This document shows positions 26,275 to 33,979 of a DNA stretch of 64,000 nucleotides, in pieces. Below the pieces are notes generated by a model. The model made no database searches. It worked only from the letters and a program-made list of their open reading frames with translations, and had not been told where the DNA came from. Origin of the DNA: Planococcus citreus. GTDB taxonomy: Bacteria; Bacillota; Bacilli; Bacillales_A; Planococcaceae. The stretch spans positions 248,001 through 312,000 of the forward strand of contig NZ_RCCP01000003.1 in NCBI RefSeq assembly GCF_003664125.1. The letters run 5' to 3'. The translations under genes and the position numbers were made by a program. The first letter of the stretch is position 1; the number at the start of each line of letters is the position of its first letter.

Positions 26275-26955
26275 TTATTTTTCTTTCAGCACTCCAGCCG
26301 ACACCAAATTATTCAATGCACCTTGGTTTTTAAAGCGGAAATAGCCGCTCATACGGTTCAAGTCTTTATGGGTCAGCTGAGAAAAATCAACAGCCAGTTC
26401 ATAACGGTCTTCAAGCTTGGTGAGCAGGGTTTTAGCAAATTCGGCTTGTTTTGGAGTTAATGGCTTTTCGTCTTTATTGATTGCGGCTGAAGAAGAAATC
26501 ACTGTGGCTTGAGTGGTTGAAATGGTCTGTTGGATCGCTGCAGGGTAGTCGCCGGCTTTCAGCCATGCCACATCATCCTGGTTCAAAGAGAACCATTCAC
26601 CCTCAAGCCGCTTATCGTTAAAATGCTTATGGAAGGCGGATTTTGTTTGATGGTGGTTGCCGGATTTGATCAAATGGATCAATTTGTTTTCAAAAGGCAG
26701 CTTCACAACGAAAAGGTTCATATAGCGTTCCACATGCTTGGTTTTGCCGATTTTAAAAGAGCCATTCATATGCTCTTGCACAAAATAGACATAGCCTGGT
26801 GCTTCTCCAGGAATTTCAGGGGATTCCATCACTTGCTTTAGGGCGGCTTGATTTGGTTCATATAAATATACTTTTGATGCCGGAGCCGGAGGAAGATCGA
26901 TCGTTTCTTCTTTGATAGGCGTGGATAACCATTTGTTCAACAAGTTTTTTAGCAT
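26275..26955 (-). CDS. GIY-YIG nuclease domain protein (T5orf172/MUG113 type)
   Basis: 226 residues. GYVYFV at 54-59 and KIGKT at 68-72 are the GIY-YIG core, with HKHFNDKRLEGEWFSL further on, the pattern of the T5orf172 / MUG113 subfamily found in phage and bacterial proteins. The arginine expected in the catalytic helix appears as HVERYMNL. The C-terminal 60 residues are a separate helical domain (SQLTHKDLNRMSGYFRFKNQGALNNL). No ligase or integrase partner is present. It is divergent from an XRE regulator across unusually AT-rich DNA, suggesting the pair was acquired. Confidence 0.8.
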   Translation of the reverse strand: MLKNLLNKWLSTPIKEETIDLPPAPASKVYLYEPNQAALKQVMESPEIPGEAPGYVYFVQEHMNGSFKIGKTKHVERYMNLFVVKLPFENKLIHLIKSGNHHQTKSAFHKHFNDKRLEGEWFSLNQDDVAWLKAGDYPAAIQQTISTTQATVISSSAAINKDEKPLTPKQAEFAKTLLTKLEDRYELAVDFSQLTHKDLNRMSGYFRFKNQGALNNLVSAGVLKEK

Positions 26956-27147
26956 AAGTCAACTTCCTATCTATAATTATTTCCAAATTTATATGATATT
27001 GTGATTATAACTTAATTGCTATTATGTTACTATTTAATTATAAAATACAGACGTTATTTGTGGGGCATTTATTCTTGTGAAGAAAGTTGTGACTTCAATG
27101 CTCCAGTGGATAAAGCACTTAAAACGATGTTGAGAGGAAGCAAATCT

Positions 27148-27501
27148 ATGCCAAAACTAGCTGAAAACCTAAAGGCACTCAGACTGCAGAATAAACTATC
27201 GATGCAAGTGGTTGCGGATCACTTGAAAATTGCGCGTGCAACTTATAGCAATCTTGAAACAGGGAAAGGTGAACCAAACCTCAAATTGCTGGTGAAAATG
27301 GCGGACTTGTACAATGTGTCGCTCGATGAACTCGCGGGCAGGCAGTTTACGCCGAATGGTGTTGCGATTGACCGGGTTAGGATGAAGACGGAGATGGATA
27401 GAGAAATCAATAGCATGGTGAAGCAGATTGCCAATGAATTCATCCAAAGCAAAGAAGCGGATATCGTGAAACGGATCAAAAAGAAGTTCAGCTTGGCGTA
27501 G
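27148..27501 (+). CDS. XRE family transcriptional regulator
   Basis: 117 residues from the ATG at 27148, behind AGAGGAAG; the longer in-frame extension lacks a site. A Cro/C1-type helix-turn-helix occupies residues 5-60 (LKALRLQNKLSMQVVADHLKI then ATYSNLETGKGEPNLKLLVKMADLYNVSLDEL). The tail is helical and basic (KEADIVKRIKKKF) and could dimerise. Divergent from the GIY-YIG gene, so it may control that gene and itself. No integrase or toxin was seen nearby. Confidence 0.88.
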   Translation: MPKLAENLKALRLQNKLSMQVVADHLKIARATYSNLETGKGEPNLKLLVKMADLYNVSLDELAGRQFTPNGVAIDRVRMKTEMDREINSMVKQIANEFIQSKEADIVKRIKKKFSLA

Positions 27502-27527
27502 TATTTTTATAGAGGAAAGACAGAAAC

Positions 27528-27550
27528 AGACTGGACAATCCAGTCTTTTT
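27528..27550 (+). terminator. Intrinsic terminator after the XRE gene
   Basis: AGACTGGA pairs with TCCAGTCT around a CAA loop, followed by TTTT. Confidence 0.9.
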
Positions 27551-27591
27551 CATTGCCTATGAAGGCTTACAAGCTAAAAGGAGGCGACAGG

Positions 27592-28119
27592 ATGGACTAC
27601 CGAATCACAGAACAAACGGGATTCTCACCGAAGATCGGTGAGCTTATGTCGATGCTCGATTATACGCGCGCGGTTACATTGGCGAATGTGGAAGGCTTAT
27701 CGACTGAAGAGCTTGATTATTTGGCTGACGGGCATGCAAATTCGATTGGGGCGCTCTTGATGCATATAGCGGCAATTGAATTTGTCCACCAGGTCATCGC
27801 ATTCGAAAACCGTGACTTGACGGAGCGGGAGCTCGATCAATGGCTCGTCCCGCTTGAACTGGGGGACAGGGCAAGAAATGAAATTCGCGACCAGCCGCTT
27901 GATTATTACTTGGCTGAATTAAAAAAGGTCCGGGACCACACACTGTCACTTATGGAAAATGTCGACGACAGCTGGTTATACGAAGAAGGTCAGTATGATA
28001 ACGGAGTCGTCTATAATAAGTATTTTCTCTGGTTTCATGTCGTGGAAGATGAAACGAGCCACCGGGGGCAGATCCGAATCCTCAAACGGATGCTGGAGAA
28101 GCAAAATCAACGAAAATGA
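27592..28119 (+). CDS. DinB-superfamily protein (DUF664-like)
   Basis: 175 residues from the ATG at 27592 behind AAAAGGAGGCGACAG. A four-helix bundle is suggested; the three metal-binding histidines of DinB-like proteins correspond to MHIAAIE near residue 60 and HVVEDETSHRGQI near 150 (His-x7-His). Family members include thiol-dependent transferases such as bacillithiol S-transferases and mycothiol isomerases. Which reaction applies is unknown. The gene is followed by a promoter and T-box leader for the next gene. Confidence 0.85.
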   Translation: MDYRITEQTGFSPKIGELMSMLDYTRAVTLANVEGLSTEELDYLADGHANSIGALLMHIAAIEFVHQVIAFENRDLTERELDQWLVPLELGDRARNEIRDQPLDYYLAELKKVRDHTLSLMENVDDSWLYEEGQYDNGVVYNKYFLWFHVVEDETSHRGQIRILKRMLEKQNQRK

Positions 28120-28148
28120 TATTTTAATGTCCAACCGCAACAAGCCGC

Positions 28149-28176
28149 TTGACTTCTCCCGGGGAGATGCTAAGAT
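28149..28176 (+). promoter_or_regulatory. Promoter of the T-box/nhaC transcript
   Basis: TTGACT, 16-base spacer, TAAGAT; the inferred start is just before the T-box leader. Confidence 0.7.
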
Positions 28177-28199
28177 TTAAGGCAATTGCAAAAAGCAAC

Positions 28200-28413
28200 G
28201 ACTAATATTGAATGATGAATGAGTAGGCTCATTGCGCGCAGCACAAAGAGACTGGACGGTCGGTGGAAGTCCAGGCAGCAATCGGGGTGAATTACGCCAT
28301 CTGTAGTTTCAACGGTCAATTGAGTGGATGTTCTGGAGTGGAACATCAACTAGGGTGGTAACGCGGAGAAAACCTTCGTCCCTTTTTTAGGGATGAGTGG
28401 TTTTCTTTTTTTA
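28200..28413 (+). promoter_or_regulatory. T-box leader upstream of nhaC, probable tyrosine specifier
   Basis: The core T-box AGGGTGGTAACGCGG is at 28352-28366. It is followed by a terminator stem (GAAAACC..CGTCCC / AGGGATG..GGTTTTC) and a T run ending at about 28413, so read-through requires uncharged tRNA. Upstream is a long stem I with AGTA near 28222 and a specifier-loop-like GGTGAATTACGCC at 28286-28298; UAC (28293-28295, Tyr) is the best reading. Tyr T-boxes ahead of NhaC-type transporters have been predicted in Bacillales, to my recollection. The leader is certain; the amino acid is inference. Confidence 0.95.
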
Positions 28414-28439
28414 TTTTCACAATACAGGAGGAACTGGAC

Positions 28440-29834
28440 ATGTTTCATATTAAAGCGATTTTATCACCGGGTACAAAAGAAGCGGCAGCCCTCGTCGCAC
28501 TGGTCGTCGCGATCATCAGCGTCAGCATCATCGGATTCGAAGCGGCTCCGCATGTGCCGATCTTACTGGCGATCTTATTGTTGATGTGCTACGGGCTGGC
28601 TAAAAAATTATCGTACCGCGAACTGGAGCGGGGCTTGATCGAAGGCGCGGGCGCAGGAATGGGCGCCGTATTTTTGTTCTTCTTCATCGGCATTCTTATC
28701 AGCAGTTGGATGATGAGCGGGACGATCCCGACCTTGATCTATGCCGGGTTCAGCCTGGTGACGCCTGTGTTTTTCTTTGCAGTGGTCTTTATCGTCACGG
28801 CGATCATCGGGCTGTCTGTCGGCAGTTCCTTGACGACAGTGGCGACGGTAGGTGTTGCTTTGATCGGTATCGCCGGAGCGCTGGATTTGTCGCTGGCGAT
28901 CACGGCAGGCGCAATCGTTTCGGGTGCCTTTTTTGGGGACAAGATGTCGCCGTTATCGGATACGACCAACTTGGCTGCTTCCATTGTCGGTGTCGATCTC
29001 TTCGAACACATCCGCAATATGGGATGGACAACGATTCCTGCCTTTGTCCTGACGCTGATCTTCTTCGGTCTGTTATCGCCGTCGGTTACCTTGGACCATA
29101 CAGAAGACATCGCCTTGTTCAAGGAAGGCTTGCTTGAGACGGGGTTGATTCATTGGTACGCCATGGCGCCGCTCGTCGTCTTGATCGCCTTGACGGTATT
29201 CAAAGTACCCGCGGTTTTGACTTTGGCTGCTAGTTCAGCGGTAGCGCTTGTCGTTTCCTTGTTCCACCAGAGCCTGCAAGCCTCGTCGATGCTTGGCATC
29301 CTGTTCGGCGGCTACGAATCATCGACCGGCATTGACGAAATCGATGCACTGCTTTCACGGGGCGGCATGGAAAGCATGTTCTTCACCATCGCTTTAGTGC
29401 TCCTCGCACTCAGCATGGGCGGATTATTATTCAAACTCGGCATCATTCAAAGTTTGCTGGCGAAAATCGAAAGCCTGCTGAAAAAAGTGTCATCTGTCAT
29501 CGTCGCATCCGCCTTGACGGCGATCGGCACGAACATCCTCGTCGGGGAACAATACTTATCGATCTTGCTGACGGGACAAGCGTTCAGTGAATCGTACGGA
29601 AAAGTCGGACTGGCCGGAAAGAACTTGAGCCGCGTCATGGAAGATGCTGGGACGGTCGTCAATCCGCTCGTGCCGTGGAGCGTCTGCGGGATTTTCATCG
29701 CGTCGGTGTTGGATGTTTCTACATTGGAGTATTTACCGTTTGCATTCTTCTGCTTGCTGTCGCCTCTTTTGACGGTGTTGCTTGGGGTGAGCGGGAAAAC
29801 CTTGACGTATATTGAAAAATCTCCAGTAAAGTGA
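28440..29834 (+). CDS. nhaC: NhaC-family Na+/H+ antiporter-like transporter under T-box control
   Basis: 464 residues with about 11-12 membrane helices; ATG behind CAGGAGGAACTG. The NhaC hallmarks are LSVGSSLTTVATVG, GAIVSGAFFGDKMSPLSDTTNLA (helix-break ion site) and NILVGEQYLSILLTGQAF. Classical NhaC exchanges Na+ for H+, but T-box control of amino-acid-starvation type argues that this subgroup imports an amino acid, plausibly tyrosine or a relative, driven by sodium. The gene is monocistronic with a strong terminator. The NhaC fold is secure; the substrate is inference from the leader. Confidence 0.93.
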   Translation: MFHIKAILSPGTKEAAALVALVVAIISVSIIGFEAAPHVPILLAILLLMCYGLAKKLSYRELERGLIEGAGAGMGAVFLFFFIGILISSWMMSGTIPTLIYAGFSLVTPVFFFAVVFIVTAIIGLSVGSSLTTVATVGVALIGIAGALDLSLAITAGAIVSGAFFGDKMSPLSDTTNLAASIVGVDLFEHIRNMGWTTIPAFVLTLIFFGLLSPSVTLDHTEDIALFKEGLLETGLIHWYAMAPLVVLIALTVFKVPAVLTLAASSAVALVVSLFHQSLQASSMLGILFGGYESSTGIDEIDALLSRGGMESMFFTIALVLLALSMGGLLFKLGIIQSLLAKIESLLKKVSSVIVASALTAIGTNILVGEQYLSILLTGQAFSESYGKVGLAGKNLSRVMEDAGTVVNPLVPWSVCGIFIASVLDVSTLEYLPFAFFCLLSPLLTVLLGVSGKTLTYIEKSPVK

Positions 29835-29848
29835 ATGCTAAGCAAGCC

Positions 29849-29899
29849 AAAAGGGCTGTCGCCAAGTCATCTTCATGATCTTAGCGACAGCCCTTTTTC
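29849..29899. terminator. Bidirectional terminator after nhaC
   Basis: AAAAGGGCTGTCGC(C)AAG pairs with CTTAGCGACAGCCCTTTT. Confidence 0.94.
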
Positions 29900-29906
29900 T
29901 ATATTT

Positions 29907-30332
29907 CTACTGGTTAAGGATTCCCTTCCTAGCCTGGGAATCGGTTTTGTGCTTGCTGAAAACGCCGTACAAGCCGAGTGCTATTTGGATGAAACTGAGG
30001 AAGAAAAAGAACACGAGCGGCAAATACCAGTCGCCCAGCAATACAATCGGCAACGCCGCGCTCAGCGATAACAGGATTCCTAAACTAATAGTAGCGACAA
30101 AACATGTCCGCGTTTTCTTAGTGAATCCGCAAACTGCTGCCACAGCGTTTCCGATTCCAAAGACAACCATTCCATAAATAGCTAAAGCAGGCCAACTAGT
30201 AAAAGGCATGACGCCGACCCACTCGGGCGGGAACTCCACGAACATCCCCATGAACGGCAGCATGGAAATGCCCATAAAAAACGCGCCTAACGACATGGCT
30301 AGATTAAATGCAGCGACCAGTTTTGTCAGCAA
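29907..30332 (-). CDS. Four-helix membrane protein of unknown function
   Basis: 141 residues from a TTG behind GGGAGGAAAAGATC. Four hydrophobic stretches (about 5-28, 45-66, 78-98, 105-125) separated by short loops; a PFTSWPALAIYGMVVFGIGNAVAAVCGF segment in the middle. No motif gives a function. It faces nhaC across the shared terminator and is a separate transcript from the XRE/DUF2975 pair upstream. Confidence 0.65.
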   Translation of the reverse strand: MLTKLVAAFNLAMSLGAFFMGISMLPFMGMFVEFPPEWVGVMPFTSWPALAIYGMVVFGIGNAVAAVCGFTKKTRTCFVATISLGILLSLSAALPIVLLGDWYLPLVFFFFLSFIQIALGLYGVFSKHKTDSQARKGILNQ

Positions 30333-30412
30333 GATCTTTTCCTCCCTTGGTTTCGAAGAATGAGCAAGATGCTCTGAAATTTACTGTTTTCAAAAAGCGA
30401 AGGAAGTCAGGA

Positions 30413-30622
30413 CTATTCTTCCTCCTGGTATTCCAATACATCGCCTGGCTGGCAGTCGAGCACTTTGCAGATGGCTTCAAGCGTCGAGAAACGGATTGCT
30501 TTCGCTTTGCCGTTTTTCAGGATGGACAGATTGGGCATGGTGACGCCGACTTTTTCGGATAGCTCGGTCATGCTCATTTTGCGCTTAGCGAGCATGACAT
30601 CGAGATTTATGACGATTGGCAT
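30413..30622 (-). CDS. Small XRE regulator, YozG-like
   Basis: 69 residues, almost all helix-turn-helix: MSMTELSEKVGVTMPNLSILKNGKAKAIRFSTLEAICKVLDCQPGDVLEYQ. This is the minimal YozG/YazB-type Cro-like repressor. ATG behind AGGTGATC. It follows a DUF2975 membrane protein by nine bases, a pairing seen repeatedly in Bacillales (YoaS/YozG), and may sense or control through that membrane partner; mechanism is unknown. Confidence 0.9.
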   Translation of the reverse strand: MPIVINLDVMLAKRKMSMTELSEKVGVTMPNLSILKNGKAKAIRFSTLEAICKVLDCQPGDVLEYQEEE

Positions 30623-30631
30623 TAGATCACC

Positions 30632-31111
30632 TCAGACCGTAAGATCATTTTCTGATTTGATGTCGATGGCGTGCGTCAGCAGTTTCTGCAAAACAGCTGC
30701 AAAAACGGCGATGACGAATGCGGCGAAACCGATGCCAGCGCCCATCAAGATGAGGCCTGGCGCATCGTCGATTTCTGCGATCATGTAAAACAGCGGCATC
30801 GCGAGAAAATAGATGCCCGTGATCGCAAGGGCACACAGCTTGATGTTTTTGATTGCCTTCACTGAGCGCACAGAAAAGGCGGTGTTGTCATCGATGAAAC
30901 TCAATAATTTAAACGTCTGGTACAGCGCCAGGAAATAAGCGACCGCGGTTGCGTAGAGCATGAAGATAAAGACATACTGCAGAAATGCCAGCTGGTCCGG
31001 CCCGTCCTGGATAATGCTCGAAAGTGGCAGCACCACGAAGATGCATAACGCGATGACCGGCAGCGCCATGAGGAACAGCACCACTTTTAAAAACAAAGTC
31101 TCCCGTTTCAT
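30632..31111 (-). CDS. DUF2975 membrane protein, YoaS-like
   Basis: 159 residues from the ATG at 31111, seven bases after GAGGTG; a GTG nine bases upstream falls inside that site and is rejected. Four membrane helices (about 8-30, 45-68, 92-115, 120-142) with the family motif LLSFIDDNTAFSVRSVKAIKNIK between helices 2 and 3. DUF2975 proteins are nearly always followed by a small YozG-type HTH gene, as here. Confidence 0.88.
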   Translation of the reverse strand: MKRETLFLKVVLFLMALPVIALCIFVVLPLSSIIQDGPDQLAFLQYVFIFMLYATAVAYFLALYQTFKLLSFIDDNTAFSVRSVKAIKNIKLCALAITGIYFLAMPLFYMIAEIDDAPGLILMGAGIGFAAFVIAVFAAVLQKLLTHAIDIKSENDLTV

Positions 31112-31315
31112 AAAACACACCTCTTTGCTTGTTAATAATTAAAGTATAGCGATTTATTTATCGTTTATCAATAAATAATTGTCGTTTAGCGATATTACAA
31201 TTTTGAAAGGGAAGGATGTGTAGCTGTGTTTTTAATCAGTTTCTAACAAGTTGTGCTTGTTGATTAAAGAAAATCATCTTAATTGTAAATTCTCTAGTCT
31301 TTTATTATCAGAATA

Positions 31316-31344
31316 TTGAAATATTTATTGAAGAAGAGTACACT
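31316..31344 (+). promoter_or_regulatory. Probable SigA promoter of the E1/lipoyl operon
   Basis: TTGAAA, 17-base spacer, TACACT, 70 bases upstream of the E1 alpha start. No -12/-24 (Sig54) element of the kind that drives acoABC in Bacillus was found in this 303-base gap. Confidence 0.5.
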
Positions 31345-31414
31345 GAGAGTGTTTAGGCCTATGGAATTTGTCGCACGCCATCCGAATTTATGGAGTAAAA
31401 AAGGAGGAGTAGCA

Positions 31415-32428
31415 GTGACTAAGTTCGAAGAAAAACAGCCTTCTGTATCTGTCGACAAGCTGATGTGGATGTACGAGCAAATGGTCAAGATCCGCTATTA
31501 CGAAGACCAGATGGTGGAGGCGTATACGGAAGGCAAGTCACCGGTGTTCAATATCGGTGAAGGCCCCGTGCCGGGTGAAATGCATCTCGCAACCGGGCAG
31601 GAACCAGCCGCCGCCGGCATGATGGTGCATTTGACGAAAGACGATACGGTAACCGCGCCGCACCGTCCGCATCATCACGCCATCGCCAAAGGTGTCGACT
31701 TGAAGAAAATGACGGCGGAGATTTTCGGAAAAGAATCAGGTCTCGGAAAAGGCAAAGGCGGGCATATGCATTTGTTCGATCCGGAAGTGAAATTCTCATG
31801 CGGCGGCATCGTGGCAGCCGGCATTCCGCATGCGGTCGGTGCGGCTATGGCCAATAAAATGAAGGGAAAAGACTGGGTCGCCGTGGCATTCATCGGTGAA
31901 GGCGCAGCGAATGCTGGAGCGTTTCATGAATCGCTCAACTTGGCGGCGCTGTGGAATTTACCGCTCATCATCGTCGTAGAAGACAATTCGTATGGCATCT
32001 CGGTACCGAAAACGGCATCGACTTCGGTCGAATCGAACGATCTGCGCGCGTCGGCATATGGCGTGGCGGGTGCTTACGTAAAAGACAATGACCCTGTCGC
32101 AATGTATAAAGCGTCCGAAGAAGCGGTCAACCGGGCACGCAACGGACAGGGCCCGACAATCATCGAAATCGAAACTTTCCGTTTCCTCGGCCATTTCCAG
32201 GGCGATCCCGAGTTATACCGGGACAAGGAAGAAGTGCCGGGACTGCGGGCGCGCGACCCGATCATGAAACTGCGCCAGCAGCTCTTGGATGCGGAACATG
32301 TGAATGAACCGGAACTGGAAGAAATCGAAACACGCGCCAAAAAAGAAGTCGACGACGCGTACCAATTTGCACGCGACAGCGATTATCCGAAACCTGAAGC
32401 CGCATTGGATGACGTCTTTACATCTTAA
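31415..32428 (+). CDS. Thiamine-diphosphate-dependent dehydrogenase E1 alpha (AcoA-like)
   Basis: 337 residues from the GTG at 31415 behind AAAGGAGGAG. E1 alpha fold of 2-oxo-acid/acetoin dehydrogenases: GEMHLATGQEPAAAGMM, HRPHHHAIAKG, GKGKGGHMHL, and the ThDP/Mg motif GEGAANAG..x..VEDNSYGIS (GDG to EDN variant). The spacing and absence of long inserts favour AcoA-type over pyruvate dehydrogenase. It decarboxylates the substrate and passes an acyl group to a lipoyl arm. First gene of a three-gene operon. Substrate may be acetoin, a 2-oxo acid, or an intermediate linked to the adjacent aromatic pathway. Confidence 0.9.
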   Translation: MTKFEEKQPSVSVDKLMWMYEQMVKIRYYEDQMVEAYTEGKSPVFNIGEGPVPGEMHLATGQEPAAAGMMVHLTKDDTVTAPHRPHHHAIAKGVDLKKMTAEIFGKESGLGKGKGGHMHLFDPEVKFSCGGIVAAGIPHAVGAAMANKMKGKDWVAVAFIGEGAANAGAFHESLNLAALWNLPLIIVVEDNSYGISVPKTASTSVESNDLRASAYGVAGAYVKDNDPVAMYKASEEAVNRARNGQGPTIIEIETFRFLGHFQGDPELYRDKEEVPGLRARDPIMKLRQQLLDAEHVNEPELEEIETRAKKEVDDAYQFARDSDYPKPEAALDDVFTS

Positions 32429-32450
32429 TCCGAAAAGGAGAGATTCCGAA

Positions 32451-33473
32451 ATGGAGACAGCGAAAAAAAGAATGCTGACGGGCAATAAAGCGATGGCGGA
32501 AGCGATTGCCCAGGAGATGGAGAACGACAAAAACGTATTCGTGCTCGGTGAAGACATCGGAAAATACGGCGGCATTTTCGGTTCCACGCAAGGCTTGATG
32601 GAAAAATTCGGGCCGGAGCGTGTGCTCGATACGCCAATTTCCGAGACGGCGTTTATCGGTGCGGCGATCGGTGCAGCGGCAGAAGGCATGCGGCCGATTG
32701 CAGAATTGATGTTCGTCGATTTCTTCGGCGTCTGTATGGACCAGATCTACAACCATATGGCGAAAATCCCCTATATGTCCGGAGGCAATGTACGCTTGCC
32801 GATGGTGCTCATGACTTCGGTCGGCGGCGGTTATAGCGATGCTGCGCAGCACTCGCAGACTTTGTATGCGACATTTGCGCATATGCCGGGGATGAAAGTG
32901 GTCGCGCCGAGTACACCGTATGACTTAAAAGGCATGATGACGTCCGCGATACGCGACGACAATCCGGTTGTGTTCATGTTCCATAAATCGCTTCAAGGAC
33001 TCGGCTGGATGGACCAGCTTGATTATGCTGTCGGCCATGTGCCGGAAGAATCGTATACCGTGCCGCTCGACAAAGCGAATGTCATGCGGGAAGGGAAAGA
33101 CGTAACCATCGTCGGCATCCAGATGATGACGCATTATGCGATGGAAGCGGCAGAGCGATTGGCACAAGATGGCATCGAAGCGGAAGTCATCGACCTGCGA
33201 TCCTTGGCGCCGATCGATAAAGACACCATCATCAATTCAGTGAAGAAAACGCATCGGCTGGTCGTCGTCGATGAAGATTACCGTTCGTATGGCATGACTG
33301 CTGAAATCGCGGCCATCGTCTCGGAAGAAGCGCTCTATGAACTTGAATCGCCAATCAAGCGCTTGGCAATTCCGGATGTGCCGATTCCGTATAGCCATGT
33401 GCTCGAAGATTTCGTCTTGCCAGGCCCGGATAAAATTGTCGAGACAGTCAAACAGATGATGGATGAAGCGTAA
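32451..33473 (+). CDS. Thiamine-diphosphate-dependent dehydrogenase E1 beta (AcoB-like)
   Basis: 340 residues from the ATG at 32451 behind AGGAGAGATTC. Transketolase-like pyrimidine and C-terminal domains: VLGEDIGKYGGIFGSTQGL, DTPISETAFIGAAIGAA, HSQTLYATFAHMPGMKVVAPSTPYDLKGM and the RLAIPDVPIPYSHVLEDFVLP end. The ThDP-activating glutamate is in the ISETAF motif. Partner of the preceding E1 alpha, with 22 bases between genes. Confidence 0.92.
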   Translation: METAKKRMLTGNKAMAEAIAQEMENDKNVFVLGEDIGKYGGIFGSTQGLMEKFGPERVLDTPISETAFIGAAIGAAAEGMRPIAELMFVDFFGVCMDQIYNHMAKIPYMSGGNVRLPMVLMTSVGGGYSDAAQHSQTLYATFAHMPGMKVVAPSTPYDLKGMMTSAIRDDNPVVFMFHKSLQGLGWMDQLDYAVGHVPEESYTVPLDKANVMREGKDVTIVGIQMMTHYAMEAAERLAQDGIEAEVIDLRSLAPIDKDTIINSVKKTHRLVVVDEDYRSYGMTAEIAAIVSEEALYELESPIKRLAIPDVPIPYSHVLEDFVLPGPDKIVETVKQMMDEA

Positions 33474-33487
33474 GAGGAGGCGATTGG

Positions 33488-33937
33488 ATGCATGATGTGA
33501 CTTTGCCGAAGCTGTCTGAAGATACCGATGAGAGCTTGATTGTCCTGTGGTTCGTGGACGAGGGCGATTACGTCAAAGAAGGCGCCGTGTTGTGTGAAGT
33601 GCAAACGGAAAAAGCGGTGTCAGAAATTCGTGCCGAAACGAGCGGAACGGTGAAGAAGATTCACGTGAAGCGCGGAGATTCCGCGAAAGCCGGCACATTG
33701 CTTGCAGTTATCGATCCGAAAGGACAAGCTGCCGAGAACACGGGGGCTTCTGAAAAAGTCCACCTCGAACAGGCGGAAGAAAACGAAGCGGCACAAGAGA
33801 CCGCGAGCTTTACCCGCGTATCGCCGAGACTGCGCCATCTAGCCAAAGAACTGGGCGTTAAACTTGAAGATGTCAAAGGCACTGGGAAAGGCGGGTCGAT
33901 CACCGAACAGGACATCCGCGATGAAGCAGGATTATGA
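33488..33937 (+). CDS. Lipoyl-carrier protein with E3-binding domain but no acyltransferase domain
   Basis: 149 residues; ATG behind AAGAGGAGGCGATTGG. An N-terminal lipoyl domain (about 1-78) has the modifiable Lys42 in QTEKAVSEI, where the usual DKA triad reads EKA. A Glu/Ala-rich linker follows and a peripheral subunit-binding domain (about 108-146: SPRLRHLAKELGV..VKGTGKGGSITEQDI). The protein stops there; the roughly 230-residue CoA acyltransferase domain of normal E2 is missing, and a terminator begins six bases past the stop, so this is not a recent truncation with a remnant. It may carry acyl groups to another E2 core, or to a non-CoA acceptor. Confidence 0.88.
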   Translation: MHDVTLPKLSEDTDESLIVLWFVDEGDYVKEGAVLCEVQTEKAVSEIRAETSGTVKKIHVKRGDSAKAGTLLAVIDPKGQAAENTGASEKVHLEQAEENEAAQETASFTRVSPRLRHLAKELGVKLEDVKGTGKGGSITEQDIRDEAGL

Positions 33938-33943
33938 ATAAGG

Positions 33944-33979
33944 AAAAGACGCAACCGGTTTGATCGGTTGCGTCTTTTT
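33944..33979. terminator. Bidirectional terminator between the E1/lipoyl operon and the catechol cluster
   Basis: AAAAGACGCAACCG pairs with CGGTTGCGTCTTTT; the last bases overlap the pcaF stop codon. Confidence 0.93.

Noticed and set aside
26275-27501. Prophage or integrative element
   Set aside because: No integrase, structural phage gene, attachment repeat or tRNA end is nearby.
31415-33937. Complete pyruvate dehydrogenase or acetoin dehydrogenase complex
   Set aside because: The E2 catalytic domain and E3 are missing from the operon, and no Sig54 promoter typical of acoABC was seen.
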